Of a DNA stretch of 64,000 nucleotides, positions 46,503 through 53,884 are shown piece after piece. Origin of the DNA: Pseudomonadota bacterium (GTDB lineage Bacteria; Pseudomonadota; Gammaproteobacteria; Steroidobacterales; Steroidobacteraceae); the NCBI GenBank assembly GCA_023433515.1, contig JAEZCN010000253.1, positions 1-64,000 on the forward strand. Direction: 5' to 3'. The translations under genes were made by a program, and so were the position numbers. Each line of letters starts with the position of its first letter. The first letter of the stretch is position 1. Under the pieces are notes generated by a model that saw only the letters and a list, made by a program, of their open reading frames with translations, did no database searches and was not told the origin of the DNA.

Positions 46503-46976
46503 ATGGCGACTGAAAAGCTCGATAAGGTTGACGCGAAGATCATGGAAATCCTGTCGCGCGAGGGTCGAATCAGCTGGCGCGACCTCGCCGAGCGGATCGG
46601 CCTGTCCCTGACCCCCACCCTGCGCCGGATCCGGCGCCTGGAATCCGAGGGGTACATCACCGGCTACAGCGCGCAGTTCGACGAACAGAAACTCGGATTC
46701 GGCATCACGATGTACGTGTGGGTTTCCCTCGAACGCCAGGTCGAGGAAACACTCAAGGTCTTCGAGCGGCGCATCGCCGACGTGCCGGAAGTCATGAGCT
46801 GCTACCTCATGACCGGCGAGGCCGACTACGTGCTGCGCATCGTCGTGCCCGATCTGCCCAGCTACCAGCGTTTCATGCTCGACGTGCTGACGCGTATTCC
46901 CGGCGTGTCGCGCATCCAGTCGGGCCTCGCGATCAAGCCGGTGTTCCACCGCTCGGCGCCGCCGATTCCACGGTAA
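46503..46976 (+). CDS. Lrp/AsnC-family transcriptional regulator
   Basis: A 157-aa regulator with an N-terminal helix-turn-helix (DAKIMEILSREGRISWRDLAERIGLSLTPTLRRIRRLESEGYI) and a C-terminal RAM ligand-binding domain (VPEVMSCYLMTGEADYVLRIVVPDL). Such proteins usually sense amino acids. The start is ATG 46503 (MATEKLDK), consistent with the upstream promoter; an in-frame ATG at 46470 would add 11 residues. It is divergent from metF-metH and may control it; this is inference from position only. Confidence 0.92.
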   Translation: MATEKLDKVDAKIMEILSREGRISWRDLAERIGLSLTPTLRRIRRLESEGYITGYSAQFDEQKLGFGITMYVWVSLERQVEETLKVFERRIADVPEVMSCYLMTGEADYVLRIVVPDLPSYQRFMLDVLTRIPGVSRIQSGLAIKPVFHRSAPPIPR

Positions 46977-46988
46977 TCAGTCCTTCGA

Positions 46989-49253
46989 TCAGTTCTCGAA
47001 CCGGTAGCTGAACTTGACCAGCAGCTGCTCGTCGTCGCGCAGGCTGAAGCCGCGATTGATGAGGCTGGGCGTATCGTCGAACACGGACTCCTGCTGGTAT
47101 CCGCCTCGGCCATAGACGACGTATAGATAGGACAGCGGCTTGAACTCGTAGCGATACCGTAGCTGCAGGCCGAGGTTCTGCACGGCGAAATCGTCGACCG
47201 GCTCGGCGGACGCGATCGCACTGCCGTTCTCGACGCGGTACGCCTGGCGCAGTTTCGCGCTGAGCGCGATCACCTGCAGCTTGAGCCGCAGCTCGTGGCG
47301 GCTGGCCATGATCCAGTTGAAGCCCGCGTTGAAGTTGGTCTGGCGCTCCTCGAAGCTGCCGATCAGGTTGTCGTGCTGCCAGATGAGCCAGTCGGGCGTG
47401 TAGTCGTGCAGCACGCCGACGTACAGATTGAACTCGTCGTTGATGAAGTAGCGCGGCTCGACGCTCAGCGTGTAGCCGATCCTGTCATTGCCCGAGAGGC
47501 CGCCGCTGAACAGGTTGGCCTCGACCTCGTATCCCCAGCGGCCGATGCGGGGGCGGTCGTAGTCGAAGTAGCTGTTGAAGTTGGGCGGCAACCAGAGATT
47601 GCCGTTGCCGCGCGTCAGCATGTCGTCGTAACCGGCGCTGTTGACGTTTATCTGCCCGTACTCGTAAGCGCCATTGCGCAGGCGGCTCTCGCGGCTGACG
47701 CGGAACTGGTGATTCCCGAGTTCGCCGTGATCGTTGTAGAAGCTGCTCACGCGCCAGCGCCAGTCCTTCGAGCTGTAGCGCGAGCTCTCCGGCAGCTCGG
47801 TGAACCGCTTGTTCACCTGGTAATGCAGGTAGTTGGTGTTGTTGCGCTGCAGGTAGCCGGCGTCATTGATCTCGAGCTCATCGCCGAAGTGCATCGCGAT
47901 CACCTGCTGCCGCCAGCCCCGATCCATCTCGTAATCGGCCCAGACCGTGGCGCCCGTATCGCGGCTGTGGGCCCCCGCCTCGTCGATATCGCTCGCGAAG
48001 ACGCGCGTGCGCACGTTCCAGCGCGACGTCGGACGCCAATTGTGGTCGACGCCGACCACGCTCGCGCGCCGGTCCAGCCACGGCCGGTCGACCCAGGTCG
48101 CCATCAGGCCGATGTTCTGTTTGCTGAAGTCGCGCACCAGTCTTCCCGCGGCGAAGGTCCGGCCGGCTTCGTCCGCTTCGTCCGCCCCGAACAGGCCGTA
48201 CTTGGTATTGCCCATGCTGCCGTTGAGCTTCAGCGCCGCGGTGATGTCGCCAGCGCCCACGCCGTCGTCCGCGGGCCCGCCGACGCGGCGTGTGTACAGC
48301 AACTGGCTGAAATCCGACGGCGTGGTGAATTCGAAGATGCCCTGGTTCTCGGTGAAGAACGGGCGCTTGTCGCTGATGAAGGTTTCGGTGGCACTGAAAT
48401 TCACGACGAGATCGTCGCTCTCCACCTGGCCGAAGTCCGGATTCACGGTCGCGGTGAGCTGCATCTGGCCGTTCGGCTTCCAGAAGAAATCCGCGCCGAC
48501 GTCGCCATCGCTGCTCGAGCCCACGTTGTCGTACAGCCCGGACACGTAGGGCGTGACCGCGACCAGCGACTGGCTGTAGTTGGCAACATCGATCGGCGTG
48601 AAGTCCGAGAGGAACCGCGGCCGCTCGAAGCTCGCCTGCGGCCAGGCGACCCGCTCGCCGGTGGAACCGATGATGCGCGCGACATAGATGCCCAGCCTGC
48701 GGTTGCCATTGGCATGGCGCATGGGTGCGATGTACCAGGGAATCAGGACTTCGACGTTCCATCCGTCCGCATCGCGCGAGACCGCGTGCCGCCAGTTTCC
48801 GTCCCAGTCCGAGTTGAAATTGTTCTCGTTGGTGATGATCGAGTCGCTGATTCCGCCCGTGCTGCTCACCGTGAAGTCGTAGCCGGTACGGTGGTCGCCG
48901 TCGAAATCGACCATCACGTTGATGCGGTCGACCTGGTCCTCGAAGTCGCGCTGCACGCGTTGCAGCGTCATCGGCACCGACGGGGGCTGGATATTGCGGA
49001 ATGCGACGGCCAGACCCTCGGGGGTGGCGAGAATCCAGGCCTCCGTCGCCAGCGACGCGGGCTCGCCGTTCAGCGGCTGGGTCTTGCGGAAGTCGGTGAC
49101 GTGTTGCGCATCGCGCCATTCGTCGAGATCGATGCGTCCGTCGATTTCGATTGCGCTGGCAGGCAGCGCGGGGCCGATGAGAAACGCAGCCAGTGCGCAT
49201 CGGGCCAGGAAGCGGACACGTCCAGGTGACCCGCCCATCACATGTCTCACCAC
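46989..49253 (-). CDS. Outer-membrane-type protein: CBM9-like N-terminus plus DUF5916 barrel
   Basis: A 754-aa exported protein. The signal peptide ends near residue 34 (ALPASA-IEIDG). A CBM9-like beta-sandwich follows (IDGRIDLDEWRDA, VMVDFDGDHRTGYDFTVSS), then the DUF5916 signature (TVNPDFGQVESDDLVVN and the following PFFTENQGIFEF) and a long beta-rich barrel-like C-terminus ending in aromatic-rich strands. Members are found near proteases and polysaccharide genes, but the function is not established. It is convergent with the Lrp gene, 12 bases from its stop, and its start lies 142 bases from the PLP-enzyme gene stop on the same strand. Confidence 0.86.
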   Translation of the reverse strand: MVRHVMGGSPGRVRFLARCALAAFLIGPALPASAIEIDGRIDLDEWRDAQHVTDFRKTQPLNGEPASLATEAWILATPEGLAVAFRNIQPPSVPMTLQRVQRDFEDQVDRINVMVDFDGDHRTGYDFTVSSTGGISDSIITNENNFNSDWDGNWRHAVSRDADGWNVEVLIPWYIAPMRHANGNRRLGIYVARIIGSTGERVAWPQASFERPRFLSDFTPIDVANYSQSLVAVTPYVSGLYDNVGSSSDGDVGADFFWKPNGQMQLTATVNPDFGQVESDDLVVNFSATETFISDKRPFFTENQGIFEFTTPSDFSQLLYTRRVGGPADDGVGAGDITAALKLNGSMGNTKYGLFGADEADEAGRTFAAGRLVRDFSKQNIGLMATWVDRPWLDRRASVVGVDHNWRPTSRWNVRTRVFASDIDEAGAHSRDTGATVWADYEMDRGWRQQVIAMHFGDELEINDAGYLQRNNTNYLHYQVNKRFTELPESSRYSSKDWRWRVSSFYNDHGELGNHQFRVSRESRLRNGAYEYGQINVNSAGYDDMLTRGNGNLWLPPNFNSYFDYDRPRIGRWGYEVEANLFSGGLSGNDRIGYTLSVEPRYFINDEFNLYVGVLHDYTPDWLIWQHDNLIGSFEERQTNFNAGFNWIMASRHELRLKLQVIALSAKLRQAYRVENGSAIASAEPVDDFAVQNLGLQLRYRYEFKPLSYLYVVYGRGGYQQESVFDDTPSLINRGFSLRDDEQLLVKFSYRFEN

Positions 49254-49395
49254 GGTTTCTCCAAGGCCGCGCGGTCGCGCGCGTCAGGTGAGACGATCCG
49301 ACGCCGTTTCGGGTTGCAACGCCCCGGCGCGCCGTGGCGCGCGCCGGAGCGAGTGCGTATTGCGTATTCGGTCCAGGGCGTCCATGCCCGTCACC

Positions 49396-50697
49396 TCAGA
49401 TTTTCGCCAGTGCCTGCTCCAGGTCCGCGATCAGGTCGTCCGCGTTCTCGATGCCCACCGAGATGCGGATCATCGCGTCGGTGATCCCCAGCCGGTCGCG
49501 GGTCTCCTTCGGGACACCCGAATGCGTGGTCGATGCCGGATGCGAGATCAATGTCTCGGTGCCGCCGAGGCTGACCGCGAGCTTCATCACCTGCAGTCCA
49601 TCGAGCATGCGGAAGGCCTCGGCCTCTCCGCCCCGGATCGAAAACGAGAACGTCGACCCGGCGCTCTTGCATTGCCGGTTGAAGACATCGATTCGCGGAT
49701 CGCCGGGCTTGAGATGTCCGAGAAAATTGACGCTCGCGACCTTCGGATGTTGCGCGAGGAAGCCGGCGACGCGGGCGGCGTTGTCGGAGGCCGCGCGCAT
49801 GCGCAGGCCCAGCGTTTCCATCGAACGCATGATCATCCACGACGTGTTCGGATCGAGCTGCGTGCCGAGGCTGCTGCGCAGGCTGCGCACCGGCATCACG
49901 AGCGGCTTGGGGCCGACGACGCCGCCCGCCACCAGGTCGGAATGGCCACCGACGTACTTGGTCAGCGAATACAGCACGAGGTCCGCGCCATGTTCGAGCG
50001 GCTTCTGGAACACCGGGCCGAGGAACGTATTGTCGACGGCGACCGGGGGACGATGCCCGCCCTGCTGACCGGCTATCCACTCGGACGCTTCGCGCCACAG
50101 CGTCAGATCGACGAGTCCGTTCGTGGGATTCGCGGGGGTTTCGGTCATCAGCAGCCCCACCTTGCCGCCGCGCGCCTTCGCCTTTTCGAGCGCGGCCTTC
50201 GCCCCCGCCATCACCGCGTCGCGGTTGATCGCATCGGACACGGCGACGGCGCCGATTCCGAACGCCGGCAGCGTGCGGTCGATGAGCGTCTCCGTGCCGC
50301 CGTACAGCGGCTGGCTCATGAGTAGATAGTCGTTCGGCTTGAGGAACGCCCACAGCGTGGTCGAGATCGCCGACATGCCGCTCGAGAACACGGCGGCGGA
50401 TTCGGCGCCTTCCCACAGCGCGAGCCGGTCCTCGAGCACTTCGAGGTTGGGATTGTTGAAGCGCGAATAGACCAGGCCCGCTGCCTGGCCCGGAGGCGGC
50501 TGCTTCCGGCCCGAGGTGTAATCGAAGAAATCCTTGCCGTCCTGCGCATTGCGGAAGACGAAGGTCGAGGTCAGGAAGATGGGTGGTTTGAGCGCCCCTT
50601 CGGAGAGGGCCGGGTCGTATCCGTAGCCCATCATCTGCGTTTCGGGTTGCAGCACGCGGTTCCCAAGCTTTCGCTTGTGGTAACTGTCGACGCCCAT
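49396..50697 (-). CDS. Cys/Met-metabolism PLP enzyme (cystathionine gamma-synthase/lyase or methionine gamma-lyase type)
   Basis: A 433-aa fold-type I PLP enzyme. The Schiff-base lysine is K247 in LYSLTKYVGGHSD; YSRFNNPNLEVLEDRLA, SQPLYGGTETL and ETPANPTN are family marks. The N-terminus is longer than in MetB and includes PILTSTF-like FLTSTFVFRNAQDG. It resembles the cystathionine gamma-synthase-like/methionine gamma-lyase group; activity cannot be told apart from sequence alone. It is 9 bases downstream of a PhzF gene, in one operon. The nearby metF-metH suggests a local sulfur-amino-acid theme. Confidence 0.9.
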   Translation of the reverse strand: MGVDSYHKRKLGNRVLQPETQMMGYGYDPALSEGALKPPIFLTSTFVFRNAQDGKDFFDYTSGRKQPPPGQAAGLVYSRFNNPNLEVLEDRLALWEGAESAAVFSSGMSAISTTLWAFLKPNDYLLMSQPLYGGTETLIDRTLPAFGIGAVAVSDAINRDAVMAGAKAALEKAKARGGKVGLLMTETPANPTNGLVDLTLWREASEWIAGQQGGHRPPVAVDNTFLGPVFQKPLEHGADLVLYSLTKYVGGHSDLVAGGVVGPKPLVMPVRSLRSSLGTQLDPNTSWMIMRSMETLGLRMRAASDNAARVAGFLAQHPKVASVNFLGHLKPGDPRIDVFNRQCKSAGSTFSFSIRGGEAEAFRMLDGLQVMKLAVSLGGTETLISHPASTTHSGVPKETRDRLGITDAMIRISVGIENADDLIADLEQALAKI

Positions 50698-50706
50698 GGA
50701 AGGCTC

Positions 50707-51549
50707 CTAAATGTTCAAGATGCCCGATCCTAGCTCGATAACGTTTCCTCCGACGAACACTTCGTTGTCGGTATTGACTTCCAGGTGAAGCGTCGACGGA
50801 CGACCGACGAACTCACCCTGGCTGATTTCAAAATTCAGCGGCGGACGCCGCCCCATCGCGATGAACCAGGCGCCGAGGTTCGCGCAGGCCGAGCCCGTGG
50901 CCGGATCCTCGAGGATCGCGTCGCCGTCCGGGAAGAAGAACCGGCTCAGTATCTTCTTGCCGCCGACCGAGGCGAACACGTACGCCTGGCTGCGACCGTC
51001 GACGCTCTTGAGCCTGTCGAAAGCGTCCGGTCGCGGGCGCGCCTTGCGCACCGCCGCCTCGCTCGTCAGCGGGATGACGAGCTGCTCGCGTCCCGCCTTC
51101 ACCCACAGCGGCTGGAAGCCGATGTCGCCCGCCTCGAGCCCTAACAACCGGGCGATCTCGCCGGGCTGCGCGTCGACGAGACGCGAGCTGCCCGCGACGG
51201 CGCGCAACGTCCAGTGATCGCCGCTCGCAGTCACCGGGATGATCCCGGCCCGCATCTCGAGCCCGAGCTGATCGCCGCCCAGCCCGAGCGCGCGACACAC
51301 GTGGGCGGTGCCGAGCGTGGGATGCCCCGCGAACGGCATTTCGTAAGTCGGAGTGAATATCCGCACCAGCGCGGCGGCGCGCTTCGAGGGCAGGATGAAC
51401 GTGGTCTCCGACAGGTTGAATTGCCGCGCGATCGCCTGCATCTGCTCGGCGTCGAGATCCTTGCCGTCTTCGACGACGGCGAGTGGATTACCCGAGAGGC
51501 GCGCGTCGCCCGCGGTGAATACGTTGAGGATGCGGAACTTGAGCTGCAT
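50707..51549 (-). CDS. PhzF-family isomerase/epimerase
   Basis: A 280-aa protein of the PhzF/diaminopimelate-epimerase fold. The catalytic Glu is E48 in NLSETTF; FTPTYEMPFAGHPTLG and EDPATGSACANLGAW are the other signatures. Family members isomerise phenazine precursors or act on other small acids; no phenazine genes are nearby, so the substrate is unknown. It is first of two genes with the PLP enzyme. The upstream 213 bases carry a large hairpin element that belongs to the 3' side of the ABC exporter gene. Confidence 0.9.
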   Translation of the reverse strand: MQLKFRILNVFTAGDARLSGNPLAVVEDGKDLDAEQMQAIARQFNLSETTFILPSKRAAALVRIFTPTYEMPFAGHPTLGTAHVCRALGLGGDQLGLEMRAGIIPVTASGDHWTLRAVAGSSRLVDAQPGEIARLLGLEAGDIGFQPLWVKAGREQLVIPLTSEAAVRKARPRPDAFDRLKSVDGRSQAYVFASVGGKKILSRFFFPDGDAILEDPATGSACANLGAWFIAMGRRPPLNFEISQGEFVGRPSTLHLEVNTDNEVFVGGNVIELGSGILNI

Positions 51550-51611
51550 GCGTTGATTATTTCACACGCCTAGCAGGCCTGTGACGCGGGGAAACTGGTA
51601 ACTGTCAGGCC

Positions 51612-51759
51612 AGACGGTGCCTGGCACGGAAGAAGATCGGGGCAGTCACCGATTCGCGCGAGAGCGCGCAAACGGGGGTCAGCCCTCGGAAGGACTGACC
51701 CCTTTTGCTAGGAAATGGGGGCTGCCCCCATTCTCGTTTTTCCGTGCCAGGCACCATCT
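51612..51759. repeat. Composite hairpin element with TGCCTGGCAC outer arms
   Basis: Outer arms 51612-51630 and 51741-51759 (19 bases, one mismatch) contain the TGCCTGGCAC core. Inside are two independent stems: GGGGTCAG (51675-51682) with CTGACCCC (51695-51702), and AATGGGGG (51714-51721) with CCCCCATT (51725-51732) around CTG. The whole element lies just beyond the stop of the ABC exporter gene (minus strand, ends 51763). Its nested structure suggests a mobile or REP-like unit rather than a simple terminator. Confidence 0.8.
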
Positions 51760-51762
51760 TGG

Positions 51763-53547
51763 TCAGGCGGTTTGGGCGAGATCACCGAACTGCAGCGACG
51801 CGAGCCGCGCGTACAGCGCATTGGTACGCAGCAGGTCGGCATGGCGGCCGATGCCGACGATGCGGCCGCGGTCGATCACGACGATGCGGTCGGAGCCCAC
51901 GGCCGTCGCGAGCCGGTGCGCGATCACGAGCGTGGTGCGGTTGCGCATGAGCTTCTCGAGCGCGTCCTGCACCAGCCGCTCGCTCTCCGAATCGAGCGAG
52001 CTGGTCGCCTCGTCGAGCAGCAGGATGGGCGGATTCTTGAGGATGGCGCGTGCGATCGCGATGCGCTGTTTCTGGCCGCCGGAGAGCCGCGCGCCCTTCT
52101 CGCCGAGGAACGTGTCGTAACCGTCCGGTAGTTTGGAGATGAACTCGTCGGCCGCGGCGGCGCGCGCCGCCTCCACGATCTCGGCGTCGCTCGCGTCGGG
52201 CCGGCCGTAACGGATGTTCTCGCGCGCGCTCGCGCCGAAGATCATCGTGTCCTGCGGCACGAGTCCTATCCGGGCGCGCACCGCGGACGGATCGGCGCGC
52301 GCGATGTCGACGCCGTCGACCAGGATGCGTCCAGACGTCGGGTCCCAGAATCGCAGCAGCAACTGGAATACCGTGCTCTTGCCCGCGCCCGACGGTCCCA
52401 CGAACGCGACGTTCTCGCCGGGCGCGATGTCGAGGTCGAAGTCGTCGAGCGCACGCGAGTGAGGCCGCGATGGGTAGTTGAACGACAGGTGTTCGAAGCG
52501 GATGGCCCCGCGCGGCGCGGCCAGCGGCTGCGGACTCGCGGGCACCTCGATCCTGGGTCGGGATTCCAGCAGTTCGACGGTGCGCTCCATCGCGCCCGCG
52601 GCGCGCTGCAGCTCACCCCACATCTCCGAGAGCGCGGCAACCGAGCTCGCCATGAAGATGGCGTAACTCAGGAACTGCGCGAGTTCGCCGCCGGTCATGC
52701 TGCCGTCGAGCACGGAGCGCGCGCCGAGCCAGAGCACGAGCGTAACCGACGAGAACATGCAAACTACCGCGGCCCCGAGCATCCAGGCGCGCACGCGCAT
52801 GCGCCGGATGGCGGTATCGAAACTATCGCGCACCGCGCTGTCGTAGCGCTCACCGTGCAGTGCTTCGAGCGTGTAGGCCTGCACGGTCTGGATGGCGTTC
52901 AGGGTTTCGCCCGCGAGGCCGGAAGTGTCCGCCACGCGGTCCTGCGACTCGCGCGACAACTTGCGCACGCGCCGGCCGAAAAGGAGCATCGGCACGAGCA
53001 CCGTCGGAATGAGCACCAGGATGATGAGCGCGAGTTTCAGGCTCGTGAACAGCAGCAACGCCAGCGAGCCGATGAAAGCGATGGTGTTACGCAGCAGGAT
53101 CGAGAGCCCCGCGCCCGAAATCGACTGGATCAACGTGGTGTCGGTGGTCAGCCGCGAGAGCACCTCGCCGGTCTTCGTCACCTCGAAGAACGCCGGATCC
53201 ATGCGGATCACGCGCCGGTAGACCGCGCTGCGGATGTCCGCGACCACGCGCTCGCCTATCCACCCGACCAGGTAGAAACGCAGGCTCGCGAACGCCGCGA
53301 ATACGCCCGCGGCGACGAGCAGCAGCAGGAAATACCGGTCGATGGCCGCGGCGTTGGACGCGGTGAATCCCTCGTCGATGACGTTGCGCAGCGCCATCGG
53401 CAGCGCGAGCATCGCGGCGGCGGCGATCAGCAATGCGAGCAGCGCCAACACCATGCGTCCGCGATACGGCGCGAGGAACGGCAACAGCGCGCGCAGAGGT
53501 TTGAGAGACCGGGACTTGGGTCTTTCTGAGGAGTCAGGCTGGGTCAC
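51763..53547 (-). CDS. ABC exporter, MsbA-related, fused TM and ATPase domains
   Basis: A 594-aa half-transporter: six transmembrane helices (about 30-310) and a C-terminal ATPase. Walker A GPSGAGKST at 384-392, signature LSGGQ at 488-492, Walker B ILLLDE at 508-513. It belongs to the MsbA-related lipid/drug exporter branch and should work as a homodimer. It overlaps the DUF962 gene by 14 bases and follows ppc in the same operon. The substrate is unknown. Confidence 0.94.
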   Translation of the reverse strand: MTQPDSSERPKSRSLKPLRALLPFLAPYRGRMVLALLALLIAAAAMLALPMALRNVIDEGFTASNAAAIDRYFLLLLVAAGVFAAFASLRFYLVGWIGERVVADIRSAVYRRVIRMDPAFFEVTKTGEVLSRLTTDTTLIQSISGAGLSILLRNTIAFIGSLALLLFTSLKLALIILVLIPTVLVPMLLFGRRVRKLSRESQDRVADTSGLAGETLNAIQTVQAYTLEALHGERYDSAVRDSFDTAIRRMRVRAWMLGAAVVCMFSSVTLVLWLGARSVLDGSMTGGELAQFLSYAIFMASSVAALSEMWGELQRAAGAMERTVELLESRPRIEVPASPQPLAAPRGAIRFEHLSFNYPSRPHSRALDDFDLDIAPGENVAFVGPSGAGKSTVFQLLLRFWDPTSGRILVDGVDIARADPSAVRARIGLVPQDTMIFGASARENIRYGRPDASDAEIVEAARAAAADEFISKLPDGYDTFLGEKGARLSGGQKQRIAIARAILKNPPILLLDEATSSLDSESERLVQDALEKLMRNRTTLVIAHRLATAVGSDRIVVIDRGRIVGIGRHADLLRTNALYARLASLQFGDLAQTA

Positions 53548-53872
53548 GGAACTTGAGTTTCCCCAGGTTCAGTTCCCACCACATGCGAAAGTCGCCCGCG
53601 AGACTGTAGAACGGATGACGGAAGGTCGCCGGCCGGTTGTGCTCGAAGCGGAAGTGACCGACCCACGCGAACGCGTAGCCGCATATGAGCGCCGCGAGCA
53701 CCCATTCCACCTCGTTGGTCACGATCGCCGCGATCAGGCACAACACCGCGCACCACGTACCAGTGAAATGCAGCGCGCGCGAGGTCGGATGGCGATGCTC
53801 GCTCAGGTAAAAGGGATAGAACTCCGCGAAACTGCGGAAGCCCGAGTCCTTCGGTGCGGCCTGGATTCCCAT
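53534..53872 (-). CDS. Small membrane protein, DUF962/Mpo1-like
   Basis: A 112-aa protein with two to three hydrophobic segments, matching the DUF962 (Mpo1-like) family: FAEFYPFYLSEHRHPTSRALHFTGTW, then FAWVGHFRFEHNRPATFRHPFYSL with conserved histidines. The yeast homologue Mpo1 is a dioxygenase of 2-hydroxy fatty acids; bacterial function is unverified. It lies between ppc (12 bases) and the ABC exporter (14-base overlap). A lipid-related role with the MsbA-like exporter is conceivable. Confidence 0.88.
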   Translation of the reverse strand: MGIQAAPKDSGFRSFAEFYPFYLSEHRHPTSRALHFTGTWCAVLCLIAAIVTNEVEWVLAALICGYAFAWVGHFRFEHNRPATFRHPFYSLAGDFRMWWELNLGKLKFRDPA

Positions 53873-53884
53873 GACTGGACGTCA

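Noticed and set aside
47295..49229. A 644-codon frame opposite the DUF5916 gene
   Set aside because: Val/Glu/Ala/His-biased shadow with no signal peptide or domain, while the other strand is a coherent exported protein.
49322..49347. GC-rich hairpin (CCGGCGCGCC facing GGCGCGCGCCGG) downstream of the PLP-enzyme gene as a terminator
   Set aside because: The arms are unequal and no T run follows on the minus strand. GC-rich sequence makes such stems common by chance.
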